Positions 43,570 through 51,536 of a stretch of 64,000 nucleotides of DNA are shown in pieces. The number at the start of each line of letters is the position of its first letter. Position 1 is the first letter of the stretch. A program made the position numbers and the translations under genes. Below the pieces are notes generated by a model, which saw nothing but the letters and a program-made list of their open reading frames with translations, was not told where the DNA came from and did no database searches. Source of the stretch: Paenibacillus foliorum (GTDB lineage: Bacteria > Bacillota > Bacilli > Paenibacillales > NBRC-103111); the NCBI RefSeq assembly GCF_013141765.1, contig NZ_WHOD01000079.1, positions 1 through 64,000 of the forward strand. The letters are read 5' to 3'.

Positions 43570-43718
43570 AGGACCTTCGGGGCAGGGTGAAATTCCCGAC
43601 CGGCGGTGAGGGTTCTTCCGAACCTAAGCCCGCGACTCGTTGATTGCTCATGTGGCAGTCTGCGACTGATTTGGTGTAATTCCAAAGCCGACGGTACAGT
43701 CCGGATGGGAGAAGGTCA
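43570..43718 (+). promoter_or_regulatory. FMN riboswitch (RFN element)
   Basis: All conserved parts of the RFN aptamer are readable in order: GGACCTTCGGGGCAGGGT, the TCCCGACCGGCGGT turn, AGCCCGCGA, TTTGGTGTAATTCCAAAGCC, GACGGTACAGTCCGGATG and the closing GAGAAGGTC that pairs with the start. It binds flavin mononucleotide and normally shuts off downstream expression when FMN is plentiful. The only gene behind it is the EamA-family transporter at 43905. Confidence 0.97.
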
Positions 43719-43784
43719 AAAGCAGGCATGGTAGTGGGATCGTTTTGCAAAAAAACGACTTGGCTCCAAGCCTCTTTATGTGCG

Positions 43785-43825
43785 CCCCGTTATCGATCCT
43801 GATAGCGGGGTGTCTTCTTTCGAAG
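43785..43825 (+). terminator. Riboswitch-controlled terminator
   Basis: CCCCGTTATC (43785-43794) pairs with GATAGCGGGG (43801-43810), followed by TGTCTTCTTTC. It lies 67 bp behind the aptamer and is the likely expression platform, ending transcription when FMN is bound. Confidence 0.8.
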
Positions 43826-43904
43826 CGTCCTATTCAAAAAAACGAAGAAATGGCTTAAGCAGTAAGCTAGGCTTCTTCGTAAATTTGTAGGGGGTTATTG
43901 ATTT

Positions 43905-44849
43905 ATGGAAAAAAGTGTTTTGATTCATCCGTCTGTACAGCTGGAGCGCACAGGCACCAGTACGCGGAGCGGAATATGGTTTGTGGCCATTGGTGCTGCG
44001 CTCTGGGGGATTGATCCGCTGTTTCGTATCCTGCTGCTCAAGCATCTTACCTCTTCGCAGATCGTATTGTTTGAACATCTGCTGCTGCTTGTGTATGCAG
44101 TACCAGTTCTATGGCTGCATCGCAAGGAATTACGAGGGCTGGCGATTCGGCATGTGATTGCTCTACTGTTTATTTCGTGGGGAGGATCAGCAGTTGCTAC
44201 AATAATGTTTACCTCGGCATTTGCTTATGGGAACCCGAATGCGGTACTGTTGCTGCAAAAGCTGCAGCCTCTGTTTGCAATAATTATGGCAAGGCTGATA
44301 TTGAAAGAAAAGCTTCCTACCCTGTTCCCTCTGTTGCTGCTAATGGCACTCGGCGGCACCTACCTCCTTACATTCGGCTTCGCTGCACCTGTCGGAAGTA
44401 TGTCTGAATTTGCTGCGGCAAGCGGCTTGTTGTCTATAGGCGCTGCTGCTTTATGGGGTGGATCGACCGTAATGGGGCGTGTATTGCTAAATAAAATGCA
44501 GTTCGAAACAGTCACGGCACTTAGATTTACATGCGCACTTCCATTACTATTCGCGACAACCTGGTTCGAAGGTGATAAGCTGCAATTACCAGTCGGGACA
44601 ATGGATTGGATGGCTTTATCCGGTAACCTGCTTCTCCAAGCTGCTCTGCCGGGATTGTTTAGCTTGCTGCTGTATTATCGTGGATTAGCAGGTACCAAAG
44701 CGTCCTACGCCACACTCGCAGAGCTGTTGTTTCCCGCAGTTGGCGTATTGATTAATTGGCTGGTTTTTCAGCAAACGGTGACAGTTGTTCAAATCATAGG
44801 CTTTTTGCTTATCTGGTTCATGCTGTTCAAGCTGTCAAGGCAACATTGA
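43905..44849 (+). CDS. EamA/DMT-family transporter, candidate riboflavin importer
   Basis: The protein is 314 residues long with ten hydrophobic segments in two EamA repeats (first near LWGIDPLFRILLLKHLTSSQ, second near ALWGGSTVMGRVLLNKMQFE). The DMT superfamily moves many small molecules; the RibN riboflavin transporter of some proteobacteria belongs to it. Here the only known control is the FMN riboswitch and its terminator directly upstream, which makes flavin uptake the best guess. No ribD, ribE, ribA or ribH is near. The site AGGGGG stands upstream of ATG 43905. The sequence alone does not tell import from export. Confidence 0.85.
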   Translation: MEKSVLIHPSVQLERTGTSTRSGIWFVAIGAALWGIDPLFRILLLKHLTSSQIVLFEHLLLLVYAVPVLWLHRKELRGLAIRHVIALLFISWGGSAVATIMFTSAFAYGNPNAVLLLQKLQPLFAIIMARLILKEKLPTLFPLLLLMALGGTYLLTFGFAAPVGSMSEFAAASGLLSIGAAALWGGSTVMGRVLLNKMQFETVTALRFTCALPLLFATTWFEGDKLQLPVGTMDWMALSGNLLLQAALPGLFSLLLYYRGLAGTKASYATLAELLFPAVGVLINWLVFQQTVTVVQIIGFLLIWFMLFKLSRQH

Positions 44850-44947
44850 GATCTGCATTTTAGCGACAGCTCGGAAAAACTCAATATTAACGATGCTGCA
44901 TATGCACGAAAGCTCGAGTACGCATGAAGGATTGGTTGGCAAAATTA

Positions 44948-44982
44948 CAAAGAGGTCGTGCGTTAGCACGACCTCTTTGCAG
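44948..44982. terminator. Bidirectional terminator between the EamA transporter and gcvH
   Basis: CAAAGAGGTCGTGC (44948-44961) pairs with GCACGACCTCTTTG (44966-44979) around GTTA. The stem is perfect and has A/T-rich sides for both convergent genes. Confidence 0.8.
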
Positions 44983-45001
44983 CAGCTGCTTTTAAATGCG
45001 G

Positions 45002-45400
45002 CTACTCCTGATCCTCTGTATATTCCCTGTATTGCTCAGCGTTCAGCAGGTCTGATAATGCTTCTTCCGTTGATTGTTCGACTTCGATTTCCACCATCCA
45101 GCCGCCTTCATAAGGTTCTTCATTCACCAGTTCAGGCTGATCGAGCAGTGTGGAATTAACCTTAACTACAGTTCCTTTTACAGGGGAGTACAGATCTGAT
45201 ACCGTTTTTACAGATTCAATGCTGCCCAGACTGTCGGCTGCGTTTACTTTTGCGCCTATCTCAGGCAGTTCAAGAAATACAATATCCCCTAATTGATGCT
45301 GAGCAAAATCGCTTATGCCGATCCGAATAGTACGGTCTCCGATGACCTCCACCCATTCATGCTCCTTGCTGTACTGTAATAGATCCTTAATCTCTGACAT
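45002..45400 (-). CDS. gcvH: Glycine cleavage system H protein
   Basis: GcvH carries the lipoyl group that shuttles the aminomethyl intermediate between the P, T and L proteins; in Firmicutes it may also be the first lipoyl acceptor. The lipoylated lysine is K65 in GSIESVKTVSDLYSP, and the N-terminus (HEWVEVIGDRTIRIGISDFA) is typical. It has 132 residues. ATG 45400 has AAGGAGG upstream; the frame extends to 45436 without a site. It faces away from gcvT and so lies outside the reach of the glycine riboswitch. A -35 TTGACA at 45530-45525 and a -10 TAATCT at 45507-45502 on the minus strand may be its promoter. Confidence 0.95.
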   Translation of the reverse strand: MSEIKDLLQYSKEHEWVEVIGDRTIRIGISDFAQHQLGDIVFLELPEIGAKVNAADSLGSIESVKTVSDLYSPVKGTVVKVNSTLLDQPELVNEEPYEGGWMVEIEVEQSTEEALSDLLNAEQYREYTEDQE

Positions 45401-45569
45401 AATGAATCCTCCTTCAAAATGTTGTTGTTCACACATAAAGCATCAAACAGGCAGAGTTTAAAAATAAAATGGAAAACAAACAGCAAAGTCCTATTCTCTG
45501 TAGATTAATCATCTGAAGCATCCATGTCAATATATGTAACAAAAAAATGTATAATATCGGAAAATGATG

Positions 45570-45600
45570 TTGACAATGTGGCTTAGGGTAGAGTAATAAT
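45570..45600 (+). promoter_or_regulatory. Promoter of the gcvT-gcvPA-gcvPB operon
   Basis: TTGACA at 45570-45575 and TAATAA at 45594-45599 are 18 bp apart, and transcription would start just before the glycine riboswitch. Confidence 0.6.
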
Positions 45601-45632
45601 GAATATATAATCAAATAAGCGGATGAGGGCAA

Positions 45633-45830
45633 AAGGAGAGATTACCGCTAGACGGTAACGCCGAAGGAGTAAACCCGGGAGGGTGAATCTCTCAGGCAAA
45701 AGGACTTTTGCAGGACGCAGCTCTGGAGAGATCCCGCTGAACGTTACGGGGCACCCAAGGTGAAACTAATATTCCTAATTATAGGAAAGCTTATTAGGTA
45801 ACTCTCAGGTACAAAGGACAGAGTGAGAAG
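45633..45830 (+). promoter_or_regulatory. gcvT: Tandem glycine riboswitch
   Basis: Two aptamers are readable in order. The first has GGAGAGA, GCCGAAGGAGTAAA, CTCTCAGGCAAAAGGAC, and GGACGCAGCTCTGGAGAG. The second has GGGGCACCCAAGGTGAAAC and CTCTCAGGTACAAAGGACAG. In Bacillus this element turns on the gcv operon when glycine is high. Its last stem overlaps the left arm of the terminator that follows, as expected for an on-switch. Confidence 0.95.
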
Positions 45831-45888
45831 CAGAACGGTTGCTCATGAAGAATAATGGGCTTCTGCTTTTCACTCTGTCCTCTTTTGC
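45816..45888 (+). terminator. Terminator controlled by the glycine riboswitch
   Basis: GGACAGAGTGA-AAGCAGAA (45816-45835) pairs with TTCTGCTT-TCACTCTGTCC (45861-45880), followed by TCTTTTGCTTTG. The left arm includes the last bases of the second aptamer, so glycine binding and terminator formation exclude each other. Confidence 0.9.
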
Positions 45889-45932
45889 TTTGTCTAAAAA
45901 AGAGCAAACCTACACTTAGATTGAGGTGAAGT

Positions 45933-47036
45933 ATGTCTGGATTGAAACGAACGCCGCTTTTTCCAATCTATAAGCAGTATGGCACACCAAGAGTAATCGA
46001 CTTCGGGGGCTGGGAGCTGCCAGTTCAATTTTATGGTATTCAGAAGGAACACGAAGCCGTACGTCAGCGTGCGGGATTATTTGATGTTTCTCATATGGGA
46101 GAGGTCATGGTGACAGGAAAGGATGCGCAGACGTTTTTACAGCAGTTGACCACTAACGATGTGTCGAAGCTGGAGGACGGACAGGCGCAGTACAGTTTGA
46201 TGTGCTATGAAGATGGCGGTGTTGTAGACGATCTGCTCGTATATCGGCTCTCAGGGGAGCGATTTATGCTTGTTATCAATGCCTCCAATATCGATAAGGA
46301 TGTAGAGTGGATGCGGCAGCAGCTTACCGGAGATGTCACATTAGACAATATTTCGGAGCAAACTGCACTGTTGGCTCTTCAGGGTCCTGCTGCAGAGATA
46401 ATACTGAGTAAACTAATGTCCGCAACGTTACAGGAGCTTAGAGGCTTTTCTTTCCTCCCTGATACGAAAGTAGGCGGGTTCAAAGCCTTGGTGTCAAGAA
46501 CGGGTTACACTGGAGAAGATGGATTTGAGCTTTACATTAACAGCGGCGATGCACAAGCGCTATGGACATGTTTAATGGAAGCGGGTGAGGAGCACGGATT
46601 GATGGCTGCTGGACTGGGAGCCAGAGATACGTTGCGGTTCGAAGCCAAGCTGCCGCTCTATGGACAAGAGCTGTCAGCTGGAATCAGCCCGCTTGAGGCA
46701 TCGCTTGGTTTCTTTGTCAAGCTGGACAAGGGCGATTTTACAGGTCGTGAAGCATTGCTTAAGCAAAAGGAAAACGGTGTTCCGCGCAGGCTTGTAGGCA
46801 TCGAAATGATAGATAGAGGCATCCCGCGCAGCCATTATCCGGTTTATGCAGAGGGTAGGCAGATCGGAGAGGTGACAACGGGTACCCAGTCTCCGACTTT
46901 GAAGCAGAGTCTCGGATTGGCGTTAATTGACGCCGAGTACAGTAAGCTCGGAACAGAGGTTTGGGTAGAAATTCGCGAGAAGCAGCTTAAGGCTGTTGTT
47001 GTGAAGGCACCCTTTTATAAACGTGATAGCAGATAG
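45933..47036 (+). CDS. gcvT: Glycine cleavage system T protein (aminomethyltransferase)
   Basis: GcvT moves the methylene group from the H-protein-bound aminomethyl to tetrahydrofolate and releases ammonia. FGGWELPVQFYGIQKEHEAVR and LFDVSHMGEV near the N-terminus, GYTGEDGFELY and GLGARDTLRFEAKLPLYGQE in the folate-binding part are all conserved. The length of 367 residues is normal. The start has GAGGTGA upstream. It is the first gene behind the riboswitch and lies 41 bp ahead of gcvPA. Confidence 0.96.
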   Translation: MSGLKRTPLFPIYKQYGTPRVIDFGGWELPVQFYGIQKEHEAVRQRAGLFDVSHMGEVMVTGKDAQTFLQQLTTNDVSKLEDGQAQYSLMCYEDGGVVDDLLVYRLSGERFMLVINASNIDKDVEWMRQQLTGDVTLDNISEQTALLALQGPAAEIILSKLMSATLQELRGFSFLPDTKVGGFKALVSRTGYTGEDGFELYINSGDAQALWTCLMEAGEEHGLMAAGLGARDTLRFEAKLPLYGQELSAGISPLEASLGFFVKLDKGDFTGREALLKQKENGVPRRLVGIEMIDRGIPRSHYPVYAEGRQIGEVTTGTQSPTLKQSLGLALIDAEYSKLGTEVWVEIREKQLKAVVVKAPFYKRDSR

Positions 47037-47077
47037 GGCGAAAGTTCCCATTATCATAATGATTAGGAGTGGATCAG

Positions 47078-48439
47078 GTGAAGCACCGCTATTTACCGAT
47101 GACGGAGCAAGATCAAACGGATATGCTGCAAACCATAGGGATTACCTCTGTAGAGGATTTATTTGTAGATATTCCTGCAAAAGTACGTTTCCAAGGCAGG
47201 TTAGAAGTATCAGAGGCTCTGGATGAGCACGCGCTTTTAAAGCATATGAATCAATTGGCCGGCAAAAATGCGGATTTCGAGCGCTATGCCAGCTTTCTTG
47301 GAGCCGGAATTTACGACCATCATCTTCCTGTTGTTATTAATCATGTTATCTCTCGTTCCGAATTTTATACCGCCTATACGCCTTATCAGCCGGAGATTAG
47401 CCAAGGTGAGCTGCAGGCGATTTTTGAATTTCAATCCTATATTTGCGAGCTGACCGGCATGGCTGTCGCCAATGCAAGTATGTACGATGGTGCGACTGCA
47501 TTAGCAGAAGCGGGCGCTCTTGCCTCTGGGGCTACGAAACGCAAGCAGCTGCTCGTTTCTCGGGCAGTACATCCTGAAGCAAGGCAGGTAGTTGCTGCAA
47601 CTGCCAAAGGTCTTGGACTAGAGATCGTTGAGGTCGGCACGAAGGATGGTGTAACCGATCTTGAGAAGCTGGCATCCCTTGTCTCGGTGGAGACAGCTGG
47701 CGTCCTTATCCAGTCGCCGAATTTTTTCGGCTGCATAGAGGACCTGCGTGCCGTTGAGCCGTTGACACATGCGGCAGGGGCATTATTCATAGTAAGCGCG
47801 AACCCGCTTTCCTTGGGCTTGCTCGAAGCCCCCGGTAAGCTGGGCGCTGATATCGTTGTCGGTGATGCGCAGCCGTTCGGCATCCCGGCTTCGCTCGGCG
47901 GGCCGACCTGCGGCTTCTTCGCGGTGTCCACCGCTTGGATGCGCCGGATGCCGGGACGCATCGTCGGGCAGACGGTCGACCGTGATGGCAAGCGCGGCTT
48001 CGTGCTGACGCTGCAGGCTAGGGAGCAGCATATCCGCCGCGAGAAGGCTACGTCGAATATTTGCTCCAATCAAGCCTTGCTCGCACTTTGCGCTTCCGTG
48101 TACATTTCGACCATGGGTAAACAAGGGATTCAAGACGTAGCCGACTTGAATATGCAAAAAGCCCATTACGCGGCGAATGTGTTAAGCCGCATTCCCGGGG
48201 TATCCATTCCTTATATACAAACACCATTCTTCAATGAGTTTGTGATCAAGCTGTCCGATGCTGGGTTTGAGAGCATTAAGCAAATCAATAACAAACTGTT
48301 AGACGCAGGTTTTATTGGTGGTTATGACTTGGGTAATGATGATCCAGCACTTCAAGGTCATATGCTTATTGCCGTCACTGAACGCAGAACCAAAACGGAA
48401 ATAGACGAATTTTCCAGACAATTGGAGGCTGCTCTATGA
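47078..48439 (+). CDS. gcvPA: Glycine dehydrogenase (decarboxylating) subunit 1
   Basis: GcvPA forms, with GcvPB, the PLP-dependent P protein that decarboxylates glycine and loads the H protein. The start is GTG 47078: AGGAG lies eight bases upstream and the N-terminus (MKHRYLPMTEQDQ) then matches the Bacillus protein. It has 453 residues, with FLGAGIYDHHLPVV, SMYDGATALAEA and LGGPTCGFFAVS among the family blocks. The PLP lysine is on the partner subunit, as usual. The part coding for about residues 265-325 (47860-48050) is over 70 percent GC in places, against about 42 percent shortly downstream. It overlaps gcvPB by ATGA. Confidence 0.95.
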   Translation: MKHRYLPMTEQDQTDMLQTIGITSVEDLFVDIPAKVRFQGRLEVSEALDEHALLKHMNQLAGKNADFERYASFLGAGIYDHHLPVVINHVISRSEFYTAYTPYQPEISQGELQAIFEFQSYICELTGMAVANASMYDGATALAEAGALASGATKRKQLLVSRAVHPEARQVVAATAKGLGLEIVEVGTKDGVTDLEKLASLVSVETAGVLIQSPNFFGCIEDLRAVEPLTHAAGALFIVSANPLSLGLLEAPGKLGADIVVGDAQPFGIPASLGGPTCGFFAVSTAWMRRMPGRIVGQTVDRDGKRGFVLTLQAREQHIRREKATSNICSNQALLALCASVYISTMGKQGIQDVADLNMQKAHYAANVLSRIPGVSIPYIQTPFFNEFVIKLSDAGFESIKQINNKLLDAGFIGGYDLGNDDPALQGHMLIAVTERRTKTEIDEFSRQLEAAL

Positions 48440-49956
48440 GTGATACTATATCTGCACAATCAGGAACCGATTCAAATGTAAATGCTAATGTAAATGCAAA
48501 TGTAAAGCATGATAAAGCACTCATTTTTGAAATGAGCAAACCAGGTCGTGTCGCCTATTCATTGCCTGAATGCGATGTTCCGCGTCAAGATATAGCCAAG
48601 CTTGTTCCGGAAAGCATGCTGCGAGCTAAACCAGCTGAATTGCCGGAGGTGTACGAGGTAGACGTTATTCGCCATTATACAGCGTTATCCCGCAGAAACT
48701 TCGGCATTGATAACGGCTTTTATCCGCTCGGTTCCTGCACGATGAAATACAATCCGAAGATTAATGAGGATGTCGCTCGTTTTGCTGGATTTGCGAAAAT
48801 CCATCCGTATCAGCCGGAATCTTCCATTCAAGGGGCTATGGAGCTGCTGTATCAGCTGCAAAAAGATATCGCAGCCATTACCGGCATGGATCAGGTTACG
48901 CTTCAGCCTGCGGCTGGTGCTCATGGCGAATGGACCGGCTTGATGATGATTCGCGCTTATCACGAGAGCCGCGGCGACCACCGCACCAAGGTTATCGTTC
49001 CTGACTCCTCGCATGGAACGAATCCCGCAAGTGCGACAGTAGCGGGTCTCGACACTATTACCATTCCTTCGAACGCCAAAGGCTTGGTCGATCTTGATGC
49101 TCTTCGTCAAGCGGTGGGTCCCGACACAGCCGCATTAATGTTGACCAACCCGAACACGCTCGGCTTGTTTGAAGAGCAGATCGTGGAGATTGCAGCGATT
49201 GTGCATGAGGCTGGCGGCCTGCTCTATTACGATGGGGCTAACTCTAATGCAATCATGGGCATTACCCGCCCAGGAGATATGGGGTTCGACGTTGTTCACT
49301 TGAATTTGCACAAAACGATGAGCACGCCGCATGGCGGCGGCGGTCCTGGCGCAGGTCCGGTCGGTGTTAAGAAGCTGCTTGCTCCGTTTCTGCCAAAGCC
49401 TATCGTAGAACGTGCAGCGGATGGCTCCTATTATTTTGATTACGACAAACCGCAATCGATCGGCAGAGTAAAAGCCTATTACGGTAACTTCGGCATTTTG
49501 GTCCGCGCTTACACTTATATTCGCACATATGGCCCTGAAGGCTTGCGCCGAGTATCGGAATGCGCTGTGCTGAATGCCAATTATATGCTTCGTAGGCTGG
49601 CGCCCTATTACGAAGCGCCTTTCGACCGTGTCTGTAAGCATGAATTCGTCCTTTCCGGCAAAGGACTCAAGAAATTCAACGTACGCACATTGGATGTAGC
49701 TAAACGTCTGCTAGACTTTGGCTATCACCCTCCGACGATTTATTTCCCGTTAAATGTGGAAGAGTGCATTATGATCGAGCCAACGGAAACCGAGAGCAAG
49801 GAAACGCTGGACGCTTTCATTGATACAATGATTCAAATCGCCCAAGAAGCGGAAGAAAATCCGGAGCTGCTGCACAATGCCCCTTACACAACTCCTGTCC
49901 GCCGACTTGATGAAACTCAGGCAGCGCGTAAGCCTGTTCTGAATTGTACATGCTGA
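48436..49956 (+). CDS. gcvPB: Glycine dehydrogenase (decarboxylating) subunit 2
   Basis: Second half of the P protein, with the PLP lysine K293 in HLNLHKTMSTPHGGGGPGAG. PLGSCTMKYNPKINE, HGEWTGLMMIRAYHE and YYDGANSNAIMG are typical. The protein has 506 residues and about 25 more at the N-terminus than usual, a stretch rich in Asn and Val built from a short repeat (NVNANVNANV). The C-terminus ends in CTC. It overlaps gcvPA by four bases and closes the operon. Confidence 0.95.
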   Translation: MSDTISAQSGTDSNVNANVNANVKHDKALIFEMSKPGRVAYSLPECDVPRQDIAKLVPESMLRAKPAELPEVYEVDVIRHYTALSRRNFGIDNGFYPLGSCTMKYNPKINEDVARFAGFAKIHPYQPESSIQGAMELLYQLQKDIAAITGMDQVTLQPAAGAHGEWTGLMMIRAYHESRGDHRTKVIVPDSSHGTNPASATVAGLDTITIPSNAKGLVDLDALRQAVGPDTAALMLTNPNTLGLFEEQIVEIAAIVHEAGGLLYYDGANSNAIMGITRPGDMGFDVVHLNLHKTMSTPHGGGGPGAGPVGVKKLLAPFLPKPIVERAADGSYYFDYDKPQSIGRVKAYYGNFGILVRAYTYIRTYGPEGLRRVSECAVLNANYMLRRLAPYYEAPFDRVCKHEFVLSGKGLKKFNVRTLDVAKRLLDFGYHPPTIYFPLNVEECIMIEPTETESKETLDAFIDTMIQIAQEAEENPELLHNAPYTTPVRRLDETQAARKPVLNCTC

Positions 49957-49994
49957 TAGCCGTGTAAAAGAAGCAGTGACATAGGGACACCAAT

Positions 49995-50040
49995 AAGACC
50001 GCTGCAGCCAACTTAAGAATTGGCTGCAGCGGTCTTATTT
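49995..50040. terminator. Bidirectional terminator between gcvPB and the efflux gene
   Basis: AAGACCGCTGCAGCCAA (49995-50011) pairs with TTGGCTGCAGCGGTCTT (50020-50036), with T/A tracts on both sides. Confidence 0.85.
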
Positions 50041-50078
50041 AAGTTGATGTGCCATGTTATGCCATATTTCACCTTCAA

Positions 50079-51317
50079 TTAAGCAGCATTATTGATAGCT
50101 TTACGTCGTACTAGGTTCCAGTAGCACAAGACCGCACCGATTTCCGCAGCAGCAATTACGATACCCATCGGAACAGCAGTCCCTTCTCCCCCCAGTCCAA
50201 CTAGAGGTGCTACGATTCCACCAAAGATGAAGGATAGCACACCAAGTAGAGCTGAGGCGCTTCCTGCAGCCTGCTTCTGGTTTTGCATGGCTAGAGAAAA
50301 ACCAGCCGTGGTAACAATTCCAACACTGGATACAACAAGGAACAAGCAAGGTAAAACAGCAGCAAGCCCTGCTCCTGCAAGAATCACGATGAGCAGCATG
50401 ATGCCGCCAAACAAAGCAATGAGGAGTCCGCTAACCAACAGCTTCATCTCTCCGATGCGGCTTACTAATCGGCCTGCGGTTTGGCTGGCAATAATAATGC
50501 CGAGACCGTTAATGGCAAAGAACAGGCTGAACATTTGTGGAGATGCTCCATAAATATTCTGAATTACAAAAGGTGATCCCGATATATAAGCGAACATGGC
50601 GGCAACAACAAGCCCTTGAGATACAGCAATGCCCATAAAATTCCGGTCACCGATAAGGCGGCGAAATGTGGTGAGCGTATTACGGATTCCGCCTTGCGAA
50701 CGCTGCTCAGCTGGCAAGGTTTCGGGCAATCCGAACATCACGATGACGAACATGAGCAAGCCGATTAAGCCTAATACAATGAAAACGACAGGCCAAGTGC
50801 TTAGGCGCAATAGCTGCCCACCGACAATGGGGGCAAGGATCGGAGCCACTCCGTTAATAAGCATCAATAGTGAGAAAAACTTCGTTAGTTCCGTGCCCGC
50901 ATATAAGTCTCTAACAACGGCTCGGGAGATAACAATACCAGCTGATCCCGCCAAGCCCTGAATGAATCGGAGCAAGATCAATATCCATATAGAGGATGTA
51001 AAAGCACATAGCAGCGATGCTGCTGTATAGATCGCGAGTCCGATAAGCAAAGGTATGCGGCGGCCGCGTACATCGCTGATCGGTCCGGCCAGCAGCTGTC
51101 CTAATGATAGTCCGAGTAGGCAAGCTGTCAGACTGAGCTGTGCGAGTGAGGCGCTTGTGTTTAGATCATTGCCAAGTACAGGTAATGCGGGCAAATACAT
51201 ATCGAGAGAAAGCGGACCAAATGCAGCTAAAGAACCCAATATGAGTGCCATCCATAATCGGCGGGCTTGTGAAGGCTGTTGTAAATTATCCAGATGTATT
51301 TTAGAAGTAGTATTCAT
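50079..51317 (-). CDS. Bcr/CflA-family multidrug efflux transporter (MFS, DHA1)
   Basis: A twelve-helix MFS exporter of 412 residues. GPLSLDMYLPALPVL in helix 1, the A motif GPISDVRGRRIPLL after helix 2 and QGLAGSAGIVISRAVVRDL in helix 4 identify the Bcr/CflA group, whose members export bicyclomycin, chloramphenicol or other compounds. The drug range cannot be predicted. I place the start at ATG 51317; AAAGGAG is 15 bases before it, which is long. The frame is open to TTG 51368 but without a site. It is a single gene with terminators or gaps on both sides. Confidence 0.9.
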   Translation of the reverse strand: MNTTSKIHLDNLQQPSQARRLWMALILGSLAAFGPLSLDMYLPALPVLGNDLNTSASLAQLSLTACLLGLSLGQLLAGPISDVRGRRIPLLIGLAIYTAASLLCAFTSSIWILILLRFIQGLAGSAGIVISRAVVRDLYAGTELTKFFSLLMLINGVAPILAPIVGGQLLRLSTWPVVFIVLGLIGLLMFVIVMFGLPETLPAEQRSQGGIRNTLTTFRRLIGDRNFMGIAVSQGLVVAAMFAYISGSPFVIQNIYGASPQMFSLFFAINGLGIIIASQTAGRLVSRIGEMKLLVSGLLIALFGGIMLLIVILAGAGLAAVLPCLFLVVSSVGIVTTAGFSLAMQNQKQAAGSASALLGVLSFIFGGIVAPLVGLGGEGTAVPMGIVIAAAEIGAVLCYWNLVRRKAINNAA

Positions 51318-51536
51318 TTGTTGCGAATCATGCTCCTTTCTTTGGGGTAGTTCATCGGTAGTTCTCAAACTAACATACGGATATGCTTCGTGCTTGTCAA
51401 TCCTTCGATTGTTTCATCACTAAGAAGAATATGATATGGTTAGGATAATATGGTAAATAAACATAATTATTGCTTATAATACGAATATGCATCAATTACG
51501 AAGGTCTGTTTTAATACAAAGGGAGTGACGGGCTAA

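Noticed and set aside
45429..45632. Minus-strand frame upstream of gcvH
   Set aside because: It overlaps the gcv promoter, lacks a ribosome binding site and has no similarity that I can see.
47437..48069. 210-codon minus-strand open frame inside gcvPA
   Set aside because: The length is explained by the high GC and codon pattern of gcvPA on the other strand.
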